Shown: one piece after another, positions 34,386 through 43,032 of the stretch | Numbering within the stretch: the first letter of the stretch is position 1 | Layout: the number at the start of each line of letters is the position of its first letter | NCBI GenBank assembly: GCA_019747875.1 | Contig: JAIEQI010000173.1 | Location: 1-43,100, forward strand | Source: Candidatus Obscuribacterales bacterium | GTDB taxonomy: Bacteria > Cyanobacteriota > Vampirovibrionia > Obscuribacterales > Obscuribacteraceae | Reading direction: 5' to 3' | Length of the DNA: 43,100 nucleotides | The notes under the pieces: model-generated | The model's input: only the letters and a program-made list of their open reading frames with translations | Database searches by the model: none | What the model was told of the DNA's origin: nothing | Position numbers and translations under genes: made by a program

Positions 34386-34629
34386 GAGCGGCGTGAGGCG
34401 CCCGTCAATCCAAAGTACTCATTCCGGGCTACGCATGGTGGACCCTACGAGTTCAACATTGGCAATCGATGGACTTGCCGTGTATTTGAATTCTTTGAAA
34501 CCGTGTAGGGCGCCTGCCCTTGAATATCCTTTACATTCCTGCCTGTGGCTTGTCAGCGTGATCCGCTCGCGCCAAGAATTCGGTAGAATTCTCTAGGTCT
34601 TGTGTAATCGCGCTTGCCAAGGAGCGTCT

Positions 34630-35331
34630 GTGGGCAAAATCGGACATCTCAGCCAAATATGGCTCTACAGCGAAGAGTCCACATACAGGCGCGTTATGGA
34701 AGATTTGATGAGCCAGCGCCCCGAGATGCGGCGCGTTCTTGCTGACCCGGCTGTGCTCGAACAAGTCAAAGAATTTGAAGAAACTCAGCTGGAAGAGTTG
34801 GGCGGATTTGCAGAGAACACTGCCGAAAATATGGAACGGCTGGCCCTCTTAGACGCGCTCACTGTCACTTTTAACGGACGCAGCTTTCTCAAGGAGCTGG
34901 ACCAAACACTGAAACATGCCTGGCGTTATAACCGCATGGCTTCTCTTTGCATGGTGTCCATCGATGGATTTGATGAGATCGTTCAACAATACCGGACACT
35001 AACTGCAAACAACGTGCTGCGCATTTGCGCCGATGCCATTAAGAAGTCTGTTCGCTCAGGAGATATAGTTGCAAGATATAGCGGAACGGATTTCGCCGTC
35101 ATCATGCCGAACACCACCACCGCCGGTGCCACGATCATCGCAGAACGCATTCGTGAAACGTTGGGTACCCAGGTAATCACTCACAACTGGAACTTCCTGA
35201 AGGTCACAGGCAGCCTCGGAATTGCGACATATCCGTTGCATGCATACGATCGCGACGAACTTATATCGATCGCAATGCAAGCTCTGTATGTATCTAAAGA
35301 ACGTGGTGGCGATCGCGCCTGCACGATCTAA
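34630..35331 (+). CDS. Degenerate GGDEF-domain protein
   Basis: 233 residues from GTG 34630, chosen because AAGGAG lies six bases upstream. An N-terminal helical region (1-75) precedes a GGDEF-type domain: DALTVTFNGRSFLKELDQ (consensus DxLTxLxNRR), MVSIDGFDEIVQQY (metal site region), VARYSGTDFAVIMPNT, TGSLGIATYP. The signature loop is SGTDF instead of GG(D/E)EF, and NRR is NGR. Active cyclase function is therefore unlikely; it may bind GTP or c-di-GMP, or signal by contact. It is followed by a 180-250-base gap before yhaO. Confidence 0.85.
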   Translation: MGKIGHLSQIWLYSEESTYRRVMEDLMSQRPEMRRVLADPAVLEQVKEFEETQLEELGGFAENTAENMERLALLDALTVTFNGRSFLKELDQTLKHAWRYNRMASLCMVSIDGFDEIVQQYRTLTANNVLRICADAIKKSVRSGDIVARYSGTDFAVIMPNTTTAGATIIAERIRETLGTQVITHNWNFLKVTGSLGIATYPLHAYDRDELISIAMQALYVSKERGGDRACTI

Positions 35332-35412
35332 ATTTAATCATTCAAATTCAGTCAAGGGCACAAGTGCGAATTCGTATGTTCCGCATAGTTAGCGCATTGG
35401 CGTCCGCTTGCC

Positions 35413-35426
35413 AATCTATATAGATT
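35413..35426. promoter_or_regulatory. Perfect palindrome upstream of yhaO, possible operator
   Basis: AATCTATATAGATT is a perfect 14-base palindrome, followed 12 bases later by a -10-like TATAGT (about 35440-35445). Its placement near the expected -35 would suit a repressor site. No known consensus matched. Confidence 0.35.
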
Positions 35427-35580
35427 CGATTGAACCATTATAGTTTTCGTGGCGTCTTAGATGATGGGCATGGAATTACAGTAGCTCATTATTCAAAAGA
35501 AAAAGAGTTCTATGATCCCACGAAAGAAATCCAGCAGAGTTGTCTCTGCCCGTTCGAAGTCTGCGCCACAGAGGACATCG

Positions 35581-36840
35581 ATGTTTAAGTTCATACATGC
35601 GGCAGACATACACTTGGATAGCCCGCTGCGCGGATTGGAGCGCTATGAAGGCGCGCCAGTCGATAGCGTTCGCCAGGCCAGCCGTCGCGCCATGGAAAAT
35701 ATGGTTGATCTGGCCTTGAGAGAGCAAGTCGCGTTCGTGATTATTGCTGGTGACCTCTTTGACGGCGACTGGAAAGATTACAACACCGGCTTGTATTTCG
35801 TAAGGCAAATGTCCAGACTCGCAGAATCCGGTATCGCAGTCTTTCTCTTGAAAGGTAATCACGATGCGGCCAATAAGCTGACGAAGTCTCTACCTCTGCC
35901 GGATAATGTGAAAGTCTTTGCTCATAAAAGTCCGCAAACATTCAGGCTCGACGAATTCAATGTAAGCGTGCATGGTCAAAGTTTTGCCACAGGCGATGTT
36001 AAGGACGACCTTTCCGCAAACTATCCTGCCGCTGATGCCGGGCGGGTAAACATAGGCGTCTTACACACTTGTGCAAGCGGTCGTGATGGGCACGATTCTT
36101 ACGCGCCTTGCAAACTCGAAGGGCTGTTGAGCAAGGGCTATCAATATTGGGCATTGGGCCATATTCATAAACGTGAGGTTCTAAATAAAGAGCCGTTGAT
36201 TGTTTTCCCCGGCAACATTCAAGGGCGGCACATTCGTGAATCCGGGCGCAAGGGCTGTTCGCTTGTGACAGTTGATGATCGCAACAGCATTAGCGAAGAG
36301 TTCGTTGAGCTTGGTGTGATGCGTTGGGAGAACGTCACTGTCGATCTCTCCGGTTTAAAGACTGAGGATGAAGCTTTTTCGCAAATCTCTATGGCACTAG
36401 ATTCGGCTCTTCAGGAAGCTGAGGGCATGCCGCTGGCTGTGCGTGTGCATCTTACTGGAAGGACGGCTTTGGATTCTGGCCTGCGTTCCGTGAGAAAACA
36501 CTGGACTGAATCAATTCGCGCACTTGGGCTCGATCGTGGTTCTGACCGCGTTTGGATTGAAAAGGTAAAAATCGAAACTGAAAGCGTGTTGGTCGAGTCC
36601 AGTGAGCATTTTGACGGTCCTCTGGCGGAGCTGCTTTTGGTCATAACGGAGACGGCGCAAGATACAGATGCCTTGAATGAATTGCAAGATGAACTTGCCG
36701 ATCTCAGAACACGCTTGCCAGCCGAATTAGGCGAATCGAAAATGTTAGCAAGCAACGAATGGATCAAAAGTTCTCTGGTCGATGTTCAGCAGCTCTTGCT
36801 AGACAAGCTGACTAAGCCACTGTCGACAGCTAGCAAATGA
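35581..36840 (+). CDS. yhaO: YhaO/SbcD-like DNA exonuclease subunit (metallophosphoesterase)
   Basis: 419 residues from ATG 35581 (GAGGA six bases upstream, and family members begin MxKFIHAADIHLD); a longer frame from 35512 adds a basic 23-residue extension. Calcineurin-type metal motifs: FIHAADIHLDSP (D/H), IIAGDLFDG (GD), FLLKGNHDA (GNHD), LHTCAS and ALGHIHKRE (GHxH). This is the YhaO branch of SbcD/Mre11 nucleases, which pairs with the YhaN ATPase encoded 11 bases downstream. Expected role: processing of DNA ends or hairpins, in the cytosol. Confidence 0.92.
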   Translation: MFKFIHAADIHLDSPLRGLERYEGAPVDSVRQASRRAMENMVDLALREQVAFVIIAGDLFDGDWKDYNTGLYFVRQMSRLAESGIAVFLLKGNHDAANKLTKSLPLPDNVKVFAHKSPQTFRLDEFNVSVHGQSFATGDVKDDLSANYPAADAGRVNIGVLHTCASGRDGHDSYAPCKLEGLLSKGYQYWALGHIHKREVLNKEPLIVFPGNIQGRHIRESGRKGCSLVTVDDRNSISEEFVELGVMRWENVTVDLSGLKTEDEAFSQISMALDSALQEAEGMPLAVRVHLTGRTALDSGLRSVRKHWTESIRALGLDRGSDRVWIEKVKIETESVLVESSEHFDGPLAELLLVITETAQDTDALNELQDELADLRTRLPAELGESKMLASNEWIKSSLVDVQQLLLDKLTKPLSTASK

Positions 36841-36851
36841 TGAGGTGATAA

Positions 36852-39800
36852 ATGAAAATTCTCTCTCTCCATTTGATGGCGTTCTCACACTTTACGAACA
36901 AGGTGTTCGATCTCTCGCGCGGTAAGGAAGGCCTGCACATAATATTTGGACCAAACGAGGCAGGGAAAAGCTCATCGCTGAGAGCGCTCAGGCAGGTCCT
37001 TTATGGAATTCCGGCGAAGTCTACGGACAATTTTCGGCATGCCCATCCCGATATGCGCATCGGCGTCACACTCAGGCACAGTGATGGCAGTATTCTAAAG
37101 GCGATCAGACGGAAGGGCAATAGTAAAACATTGCGCGATATGGATAAGGAGACGGAGGTGATTGAAAACTCCGTTCTTCAGAGATTCCTTGGTAACATCA
37201 ATCAAACAACGTTCGAATCCATGTTCGGCATTGATCACGCCACACTTGTCAGCGGCGGCGAAGCGATTCTCAAGGGCGCAGGTGAGCTGGGGCAGCTCCT
37301 CTTCAGCAGTGGATCCGGCATCGCAAACTTAAAAACAGTCCAGGAAAGTCTTGAGAAGGAACTTCAAGAGCTGTATGTTCGCTCAGGATCGACTCGGCGT
37401 ATTAACAAGCAACTCACTGAGTACGCAGAGGCCAAGAAAATTCTGCGCGATAGTGAGTTACCCAGTAGCGAATGGGAAAAGCATGATCAGGCATTGAAGG
37501 TAGCCATTGGGCGCAAAAAGCAGTTAGAGGATCAGCTGCAAAAATTGGAGCAATCTCTTTTTCGTTTAAGACGTCTGCGTGACGCCATTCCGCTTATCGC
37601 AGAGCGCTCGTTGTATGTCGCTGAGGCTGAAAAGCTTGCATCGGTACCGCTGCTTCCCGAGAACTTTGCGCAAGAAGCTCGTGCGATGCTGGAGCAGGCG
37701 ACGATATTAATGCGCGAGCAAAGTCATGATGAACAAAAACTGGCTGCGCTGAAAAGCGAGATTGCTGCTCTAAACTTACCGGAAAATATTCTTGATCAGT
37801 CAAATCGAATAGAGTCCTTGCAGCAGACCTTGGGCTCACACCAGAAAGCGTCGATTGATAAGTCCGGGTTGCTGCAGAATTTGGAAGATGAAGTCGAGCG
37901 AGCCAACTCGTGCTTGCGTGATCTGGGAAAAGATTGCACCTTTGAGGAAGCGCAGATCTTCCGCTTGAGTGTTCAGGAGAAAACGAGACTGCGCAAATTG
38001 GCGCTCGAGAGGAAGGCTCTCTGGCAAGCGAAGAGAGATGCACAGGCACAGCTCAAAAGAAATGACGAGCGCATCGAACAATGCCGAGCAGCAATTCTAA
38101 ATGTTGAAAAAATGCCTGATTGTGAAAGGCTCGCTACCGTTTTTCGTGCAGTTCAGCAAGACCCTCAGCTGGAACAGCGTTGCGCAAATGATAGAAAAGC
38201 CTTTGAGCGAAAATTTAAGCAGATCCTTCTAGACCTGCGCAAACTAGGTGTTCGTCTGGCACCGGAGATTTGCGACTCAGAGCTTAATATTGATGCTCTA
38301 ACCACTCTCTATGATTCATTGCAGTTGTTGCCCGTACCGGACAATGAGACGATTGACGTCTTCGAAAGAGAACTGATGTCGAATAACAAGGAGTTCGAAA
38401 ATGCTAAAGAGCGACTGAATGCACTGGCGGAAGAGCTCAGGCAGGCGAAGGAACAGCTGGGAGCACAATCGCAGATGCGCCACGTTCCTGACGAAGGGGA
38501 TCTGATCAAGGCTCGCGAACTTCGTGAAGAAGGATGGCTGCTTGTCTCCAATTCGTGGAGAAAGTCAAATGTAGATCAATCCGCCATCGAAACGTTCTGC
38601 AATACAGTCGAAAAACCTGGAGATTTGAAGTCCGCATATGAGCAAACAGTTGAGCAGTCTGACTTGATTTCGGATCGTTTGCGCACTGAGGCTGATGCCG
38701 TTGCCAGAAAATTGCAACTGGTTCGACAAGTCAAACAACTTGAGGAACGATTCGAGGAACTGAGCAAAAAGATCGCGTCAACGGAAAAGGGGCTCACTCA
38801 AAAGAGTGCAGAATGGCGTGAGATCTGGTTGCAAGCCTCTGAAAGGCACGCCACTGCCTCACAGGCAAAAATGTGGAAACCGGCTTTTCAGAATCTATTG
38901 AATTCGACAGACGGACTGATTGGTGATTTAGAAAAACTTGTCCAGAACGAGGAGAGAAGCAAAAAGCTAAAAGATGAGATGCTGTTCGAGTTGAATAGTT
39001 TGAATGCTGCCGCGGCGTTATCTTCAACGGCTGACCTTCTGGACATTTTGCCGATTGCGCAAGAGACTCTAGAGAGAGCGCGCGCTAACAAACAGGCTCT
39101 GGCTGAATTGCAAAAGGACCTTGCTACGCAAAACTCTGAGCGAATTTCGATTTTAGAAAACGATGCCAAATGTTCCGGTGAGATGGAGGCCTGGTCTCTG
39201 GCTTGGGATCCGTCTGTAGCAGCCATTGGGCTTGAATCTAGTACGAGTCCTGAAGAAATTACGGCATTTCTGGATCGACTCGATCAATTTTTTACTCACT
39301 ACGAGCAGATCGCAAATCTGAAGAGGAGAATAGCGGCAATTGAGCGCGATGCTGAAAAATTCCAGGCTGATGTTTATGAGCTTGCACAATTGTTGGCCCC
39401 GGATATGCAGCTGGATAAGCCGGAGAGAGCCGCTGAAGAACTTTATGTGAGACTCAAGAAAGCCAAGGAGATTTCCTCTCGCAAAAAGATTATTTCAGAG
39501 CAAAGCAATGAATTGACTGAAGCGATCTCAATTCGCAAAGCCGCGCTTTCAAATTTAGCCGATAAAAAGCAGCGAATGATGCAGGAAGCGCAAGTTGAAT
39601 TCGAAGATGATTTGATTGAGGCGTCGAAGAAATCTGATCAGCGACGCAAGGTGGGCGAAATTCTAGACAATTACAATCGGCAGCTAGTGCGTATCGCTCC
39701 TGATTGTTCGTTAGAGTCGCTGTTAATTGATTGCGCAGAGAAATCAATCGAGTCTCTTGATAAAGAGATTCCGCAGTTGGAGCAATCAGTGCTGCATATT

Positions 39801-40490
39801 GGCAGCGAGCGCGACCAGATCCAAGTGACCATTGGTAGCGAGATGCAGATCATCAAGGGCATGGACGGCACAGGCGTTGCTGCTGAATCAGCGGCTCGTG
39901 TTCAGCAAATCCTGGCTGAACTTGGGCAGGACGTCGAACAGTATGGACGCTTGAAGCTTGCCAGCCAGATTCTTAAAAAGTCGATTGAACGCTATCGCGA
40001 GAAACATCAAAGTCCCATCTTGAAAAGAGCGAGCGAAATTTTCTCTAGATTGACTAACGGCAATTTTGCCGGATTGCAAGAAGACTTTAACGAGAAGGGT
40101 GATCCCGTTTTGTTCGGTTTGCGAACGGATTCTGCGACACTGACGCCAATAGAAGGGATGAGCGAGGGCACTTGCGACCAGGTGTACTTAGCGCTGCGAT
40201 TGGCTAGCCTCTCACTCTATCTCGATCGCGAGGAAGCTTTACCCTTCATTGTTGATGACATCCTGGTTAATTTCGATGACCAGCGTTCTTTGGCTACGTT
40301 AAGGGTGCTTGCCGAGTTCTCGAAACGTACTCAGGTTATTATGTTTACTCATCATCAGCATATTGTGGACCTTGCAAGAGAGCATTTTGATCCTGAAACC
40401 GTCTTCTTCAACTCTTTAATCGAGACGGAGACGGCTGCTGTGTCCGTATCCCAACAAGCGAGTTTGAGTGGATTAAGCCTGACAACATGA
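36852..40490 (+). CDS. yhaN: YhaN/SbcC-like ABC ATPase with coiled coils
   Basis: 1212 residues. Walker A GPNEAGKSS (33-41) at the N-terminus; long alternating coiled coils (about 170-1020) rich in Glu, Leu, Lys and Gln; at the C-terminus the ABC signature EGMSEGTCDQVYLALRLA, Walker B PFIVDDILVNFDD, and FTHHQH switch. This is the SMC-like YhaN family that partners YhaO. GAGGTGAT precedes the ATG, 11 bases after the yhaO stop, so the two are one operon. No zinc-hook CxxC is apparent in the coiled coil, which distinguishes it from Rad50/SbcC. Confidence 0.93.
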   Translation: MKILSLHLMAFSHFTNKVFDLSRGKEGLHIIFGPNEAGKSSSLRALRQVLYGIPAKSTDNFRHAHPDMRIGVTLRHSDGSILKAIRRKGNSKTLRDMDKETEVIENSVLQRFLGNINQTTFESMFGIDHATLVSGGEAILKGAGELGQLLFSSGSGIANLKTVQESLEKELQELYVRSGSTRRINKQLTEYAEAKKILRDSELPSSEWEKHDQALKVAIGRKKQLEDQLQKLEQSLFRLRRLRDAIPLIAERSLYVAEAEKLASVPLLPENFAQEARAMLEQATILMREQSHDEQKLAALKSEIAALNLPENILDQSNRIESLQQTLGSHQKASIDKSGLLQNLEDEVERANSCLRDLGKDCTFEEAQIFRLSVQEKTRLRKLALERKALWQAKRDAQAQLKRNDERIEQCRAAILNVEKMPDCERLATVFRAVQQDPQLEQRCANDRKAFERKFKQILLDLRKLGVRLAPEICDSELNIDALTTLYDSLQLLPVPDNETIDVFERELMSNNKEFENAKERLNALAEELRQAKEQLGAQSQMRHVPDEGDLIKARELREEGWLLVSNSWRKSNVDQSAIETFCNTVEKPGDLKSAYEQTVEQSDLISDRLRTEADAVARKLQLVRQVKQLEERFEELSKKIASTEKGLTQKSAEWREIWLQASERHATASQAKMWKPAFQNLLNSTDGLIGDLEKLVQNEERSKKLKDEMLFELNSLNAAAALSSTADLLDILPIAQETLERARANKQALAELQKDLATQNSERISILENDAKCSGEMEAWSLAWDPSVAAIGLESSTSPEEITAFLDRLDQFFTHYEQIANLKRRIAAIERDAEKFQADVYELAQLLAPDMQLDKPERAAEELYVRLKKAKEISSRKKIISEQSNELTEAISIRKAALSNLADKKQRMMQEAQVEFEDDLIEASKKSDQRRKVGEILDNYNRQLVRIAPDCSLESLLIDCAEKSIESLDKEIPQLEQSVLHIGSERDQIQVTIGSEMQIIKGMDGTGVAAESAARVQQILAELGQDVEQYGRLKLASQILKKSIERYREKHQSPILKRASEIFSRLTNGNFAGLQEDFNEKGDPVLFGLRTDSATLTPIEGMSEGTCDQVYLALRLASLSLYLDREEALPFIVDDILVNFDDQRSLATLRVLAEFSKRTQVIMFTHHQHIVDLAREHFDPETVFFNSLIETETAAVSVSQQASLSGLSLTT

Positions 40491-40507
40491 GGCTGAGGTG
40501 CTAGAAT
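40479..40507 (+). promoter_or_regulatory. Promoter of the histidine kinase gene, overlapping the end of yhaN
   Basis: CTGACA (40479-40484) and TAGAAT (40502-40507) separated by 17 bases; both 5/6 matches. The -35 lies within the last codons of yhaN. Predicted start about 30 bases before the kinase ATG. Confidence 0.65.
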
Positions 40508-40542
40508 GCGTGAGTATTTAAGCATCCCGCTCCTTGCTTTCC

Positions 40543-42174
40543 ATGGCCAATTCTAAGTACGAAATTCTTCAGTCGTGGTATCTTGCGCGCTTGCGTAAGG
40601 TTGCGCTGGACTCAATTGCAGCTGATGGTCTTACGCCGCAAGCACTGATTCTTGCTGATCGAGAGCTTGTTGAAAAGCTGATTGCGGAGAAGGCGCAGGA
40701 GGAAAAGGAAAGCGACGTATCGAAAAATCTTGCCTCGATTTCGGAGAAGATGCCGAAGTGGAAGGCGATGCAATGCGTCACTACTGTTCTGGTGCTGATT
40801 GGTATCGGGATAATTGCGCATCTGGCTTTCGTATTTTTTCAAGTGACGTCTTTACCAATTGCCGCAGAAGCCAAAACGGGAATGCTTACCGGCGTTGCTG
40901 TTGGAGCGGTGTTGCTTATCATTTTGCTGCTAGCGGCGTTTGTACTTTTGTCTGGATGGTTTGTTACACCGCTTAGTCTGACACTGAAGCGTATCAAGCA
41001 AAAGGTGAAAGGGCGTGTTGAACTCGTCGAGAACAAGGATGAGGTCGAGCTACAAGCATTGGTGTCTGCGGTTGATCAGGTTGTGAATGCATTGATCGAA
41101 GTTAGCGAAAGGGAGAAAGCTATCGCTGATTACTCTGCCGATGTGATTTGTTCGATGGATGCCAGTGGAAAAGTTTTGGCATCGAACACAGCCTTCTATC
41201 GATTGCTCGGGTACGGTGTAGTGGGCAAGGGACCGGATAGAATTCTCCTTCCAGAGGATGTTGAAATTCTCAAAGTCGCGCTGAATTTTGTGCGTGAAAA
41301 AGGATCCACTCGCAGTGTTGATGTTAGGGCACTAAAGAAAGACGGATCTGTTTGCGATTTGCGCTGGACGATCGAATGGTCTGGTAGTCAGAATCAATAT
41401 TTCTGTATTGTCAGTGATATTAGCGTCAGCAAGGAACTTGAACGAGTTAAGAGTGAGTTCGTGCACATGATCAGCCATGATTTGCGAACTCCTCTTTCTT
41501 CCCTGCAATTCAACCTGGAAGTGATCGAATCCGGCATTTATGGGGAGCTGGCTTATGAAGGGCGCAAATCTTTGTCTGGTGCTCAGCGTTCGATTGGACG
41601 TTTGATTTCACTGATCGGTCAGCTGTTGGATCTCGATAAGTGTGAAAGCGGGCACCTTGAACTTGATTTAAAGGTGGTGCCTCTGGCTGAAATTATAGAA
41701 ACAGCAGTAGAACAGCTGAGTGGTTTCGCAAACATGAATAAAGTATCTCTAAAAGCAGCGAAGACCAATCTCTATGTCTGGGCTGAGTCTGGGCGACTTA
41801 CGCAAGTGCTTATAAATCTCATTTCTAATGGAATCAAGTATTCTCCGGCAGAAAGTAGCGTGGAGATCAAAGTAAAAGATCTCGTTGACCTGGTAGAAGT
41901 ATCTGTGGTCGACAATGGTAAGGGAGTACCGAGTGCATACCAAAACTTGATCTTCGATCGATACCGGCAGGTAAGCGTTACAGATTCAAGTGAAAAGAAA
42001 GGAACAGGCTTGGGGCTGGCAATCTGCAAAGCGCTCGTCACCGTGCACGGTGGCACGATCGGAGTTGACAGCGAAGAGGGCAAAGGCAGCACGTTCTGGT
42101 TCCGCGTCCGAAAAGCCAGCGAGGCAGACATTACCAAAGCCAAAAACGCCCCCCCAGAAGAAAGCGCCGTCTAA
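40543..42174 (+). CDS. PAS-domain membrane histidine kinase
   Basis: 543 residues from ATG 40543. Two membrane helices (about 78-102 and 113-140) with only a short periplasmic loop, then a HAMP-like segment, a PAS domain (about 190-295; IADYSADVICSMDASGKVLASNTAFYRLLGY), phosphoacceptor H312 in FVHMISHDLRTPL, and the ATPase domain with N box NLISNGIKYS, G1 DNGKGVP and G2 GTGLGLAI. All catalytic motifs are intact. The loop is too small for a ligand domain, so sensing is likely through PAS or the membrane. No response regulator gene is adjacent within the window (orphan). A terminator-like REP follows. Confidence 0.93.
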   Translation: MANSKYEILQSWYLARLRKVALDSIAADGLTPQALILADRELVEKLIAEKAQEEKESDVSKNLASISEKMPKWKAMQCVTTVLVLIGIGIIAHLAFVFFQVTSLPIAAEAKTGMLTGVAVGAVLLIILLLAAFVLLSGWFVTPLSLTLKRIKQKVKGRVELVENKDEVELQALVSAVDQVVNALIEVSEREKAIADYSADVICSMDASGKVLASNTAFYRLLGYGVVGKGPDRILLPEDVEILKVALNFVREKGSTRSVDVRALKKDGSVCDLRWTIEWSGSQNQYFCIVSDISVSKELERVKSEFVHMISHDLRTPLSSLQFNLEVIESGIYGELAYEGRKSLSGAQRSIGRLISLIGQLLDLDKCESGHLELDLKVVPLAEIIETAVEQLSGFANMNKVSLKAAKTNLYVWAESGRLTQVLINLISNGIKYSPAESSVEIKVKDLVDLVEVSVVDNGKGVPSAYQNLIFDRYRQVSVTDSSEKKGTGLGLAICKALVTVHGGTIGVDSEEGKGSTFWFRVRKASEADITKAKNAPPEESAV

Positions 42175-42193
42175 CCGAACACAAACCGGCTCT

Positions 42194-42290
42194 AAGTATG
42201 GAGCGCGAACGTCTCGTCCGCCCATAAGTATGGAGCGCGGACGTCTCGTCCGCCCATAAGTATGGGAAGCGGACGTCCCGTCCGCTTTTT
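42194..42290 (+). repeat. Three REP palindromes left of the transposase gene
   Basis: Three units of about 32 bases start AAGTATGG and contain GCGGACG-TCT-CGTCCGC hairpins (42194-42225 with one base changed, 42226-42257, 42258-42290). The third has loop TCC and runs directly into TTTTT, so it can serve as the terminator of the histidine kinase gene. Confidence 0.9.
42269..42290 (+). terminator. REP unit acting as intrinsic terminator
   Basis: AGCGGACG, loop TCC, CGTCCGCT then TTTT: eight perfect pairs plus a T-run about 100 bases after the histidine kinase stop. Confidence 0.7.
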
Positions 42291-42311
42291 ATATATCAAA
42301 TCCCCCATAGA

Positions 42312-42911
42312 CTACCGACTCGCACTGCTCCACAGCCAATCCTTCGGCTCTTTACACAATCCAGCCTTGACCGGATTGTACTCAATGTAATCCACAGTAA
42401 ATTCAAAATGACGTTCACGTCTAATCGATCGATCAAAATACTCCTCTTGCCAAAAAGCACCTGTCTTTCCCAAAATGGCATTCGCTTTCTTTGCAGTGAA
42501 TGACTTCCATGACTGCACTATTTGGCTTACAGTGTAATCTTTCGCCGTTAGTAACACGTGAACATGATTAGGCATAACAACCCAAGCATGCAAGTTATAT
42601 CGTTTTCTATCAAAGTACAAAATTGCGTTCTCAACGATGCTTGCAATATCTGGATCAGACAACCAAACAGGACCTATACCTTGGTCAAGATACTCCTCTA
42701 TTCTTCTTTGCTTGGCTACTTCCTGTTCGGTAAAAGTAAGAGTACGCAGTTCCTCATCCCATTCGAGCAATTTACAAGAAGGTAGACTGCCTGCAAGACG
42801 AAAGGTGATGAACTGCTGTGCGCCTACTTTCTCCAAATGAGGCAAGTAACCTCGATTATGGTAGTAAGCTTCTCCTGATCTTGGATCGAACTTCTGATTG
42901 GCAGTTGTCAT
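42312..42911 (-). CDS. REP-associated tyrosine transposase (RAYT, Y1_Tnp/IS200-like)
   Basis: 199 residues from ATG 42911, chosen because GGAG lies ten bases upstream; the open frame runs on through the REP to 43052, which is an artefact. The HUH motif is in VVMPNHVHVLL and the catalytic tyrosine in VDYIEYNPVKAGL; the QSWKSFTAKKAN and FWQEEYFDRSIR blocks are typical of RAYT proteins. It should nick single-stranded REP hairpins. Flanked on both sides by GCGGACG palindromes in opposite arrangement, the usual RAYT setting. No IS200 end pair or target duplication was identified, so it is likely a domesticated, non-autonomous-mobilising copy. Confidence 0.92.
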   Translation of the reverse strand: MTTANQKFDPRSGEAYYHNRGYLPHLEKVGAQQFITFRLAGSLPSCKLLEWDEELRTLTFTEQEVAKQRRIEEYLDQGIGPVWLSDPDIASIVENAILYFDRKRYNLHAWVVMPNHVHVLLTAKDYTVSQIVQSWKSFTAKKANAILGKTGAFWQEEYFDRSIRRERHFEFTVDYIEYNPVKAGLCKEPKDWLWSSASR

Positions 42912-42920
42912 AGGTGTCAT

Positions 42921-42942
42921 CTCCATATAAGGGTATATGGAG
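42921..42942. promoter_or_regulatory. Perfect hairpin over the transposase translation start
   Basis: CTCCATATA (42921-42929), loop AGGG, TATATGGAG (42934-42942). On the minus strand the second arm to be transcribed holds the GGAG used as ribosome site, so folding would hide it and restrain transposase synthesis. Confidence 0.6.
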
Positions 42943-42972
42943 AAGACGGCTACGATTTGAAAAAAGTTCATA

Positions 42973-43032
42973 AGCGGACGAGACGTCCGCTCCCCATACT
43001 TATGGGCGGACGGGACGTCCGCGCTCCATACT
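42973..43032 (-). repeat. Two REP palindromes right of the transposase gene
   Basis: GCGGACG-AGA-CGTCCGC (42974-42990) and GCGGACG-GGA-CGTCCGC (43007-43023), followed by CCATACT. They are the reverse complement of the left-hand units, so the gene sits between inverted REP clusters. Confidence 0.9.

Noticed and set aside
4072..35320. HIP1-like GCGATCGC octamers (near 4073, 7030 and 35310) as a cyanobacterial signature
   Set aside because: Three sites in 43 kb are only slightly above chance for an octamer, so they do not support a claim of enrichment.
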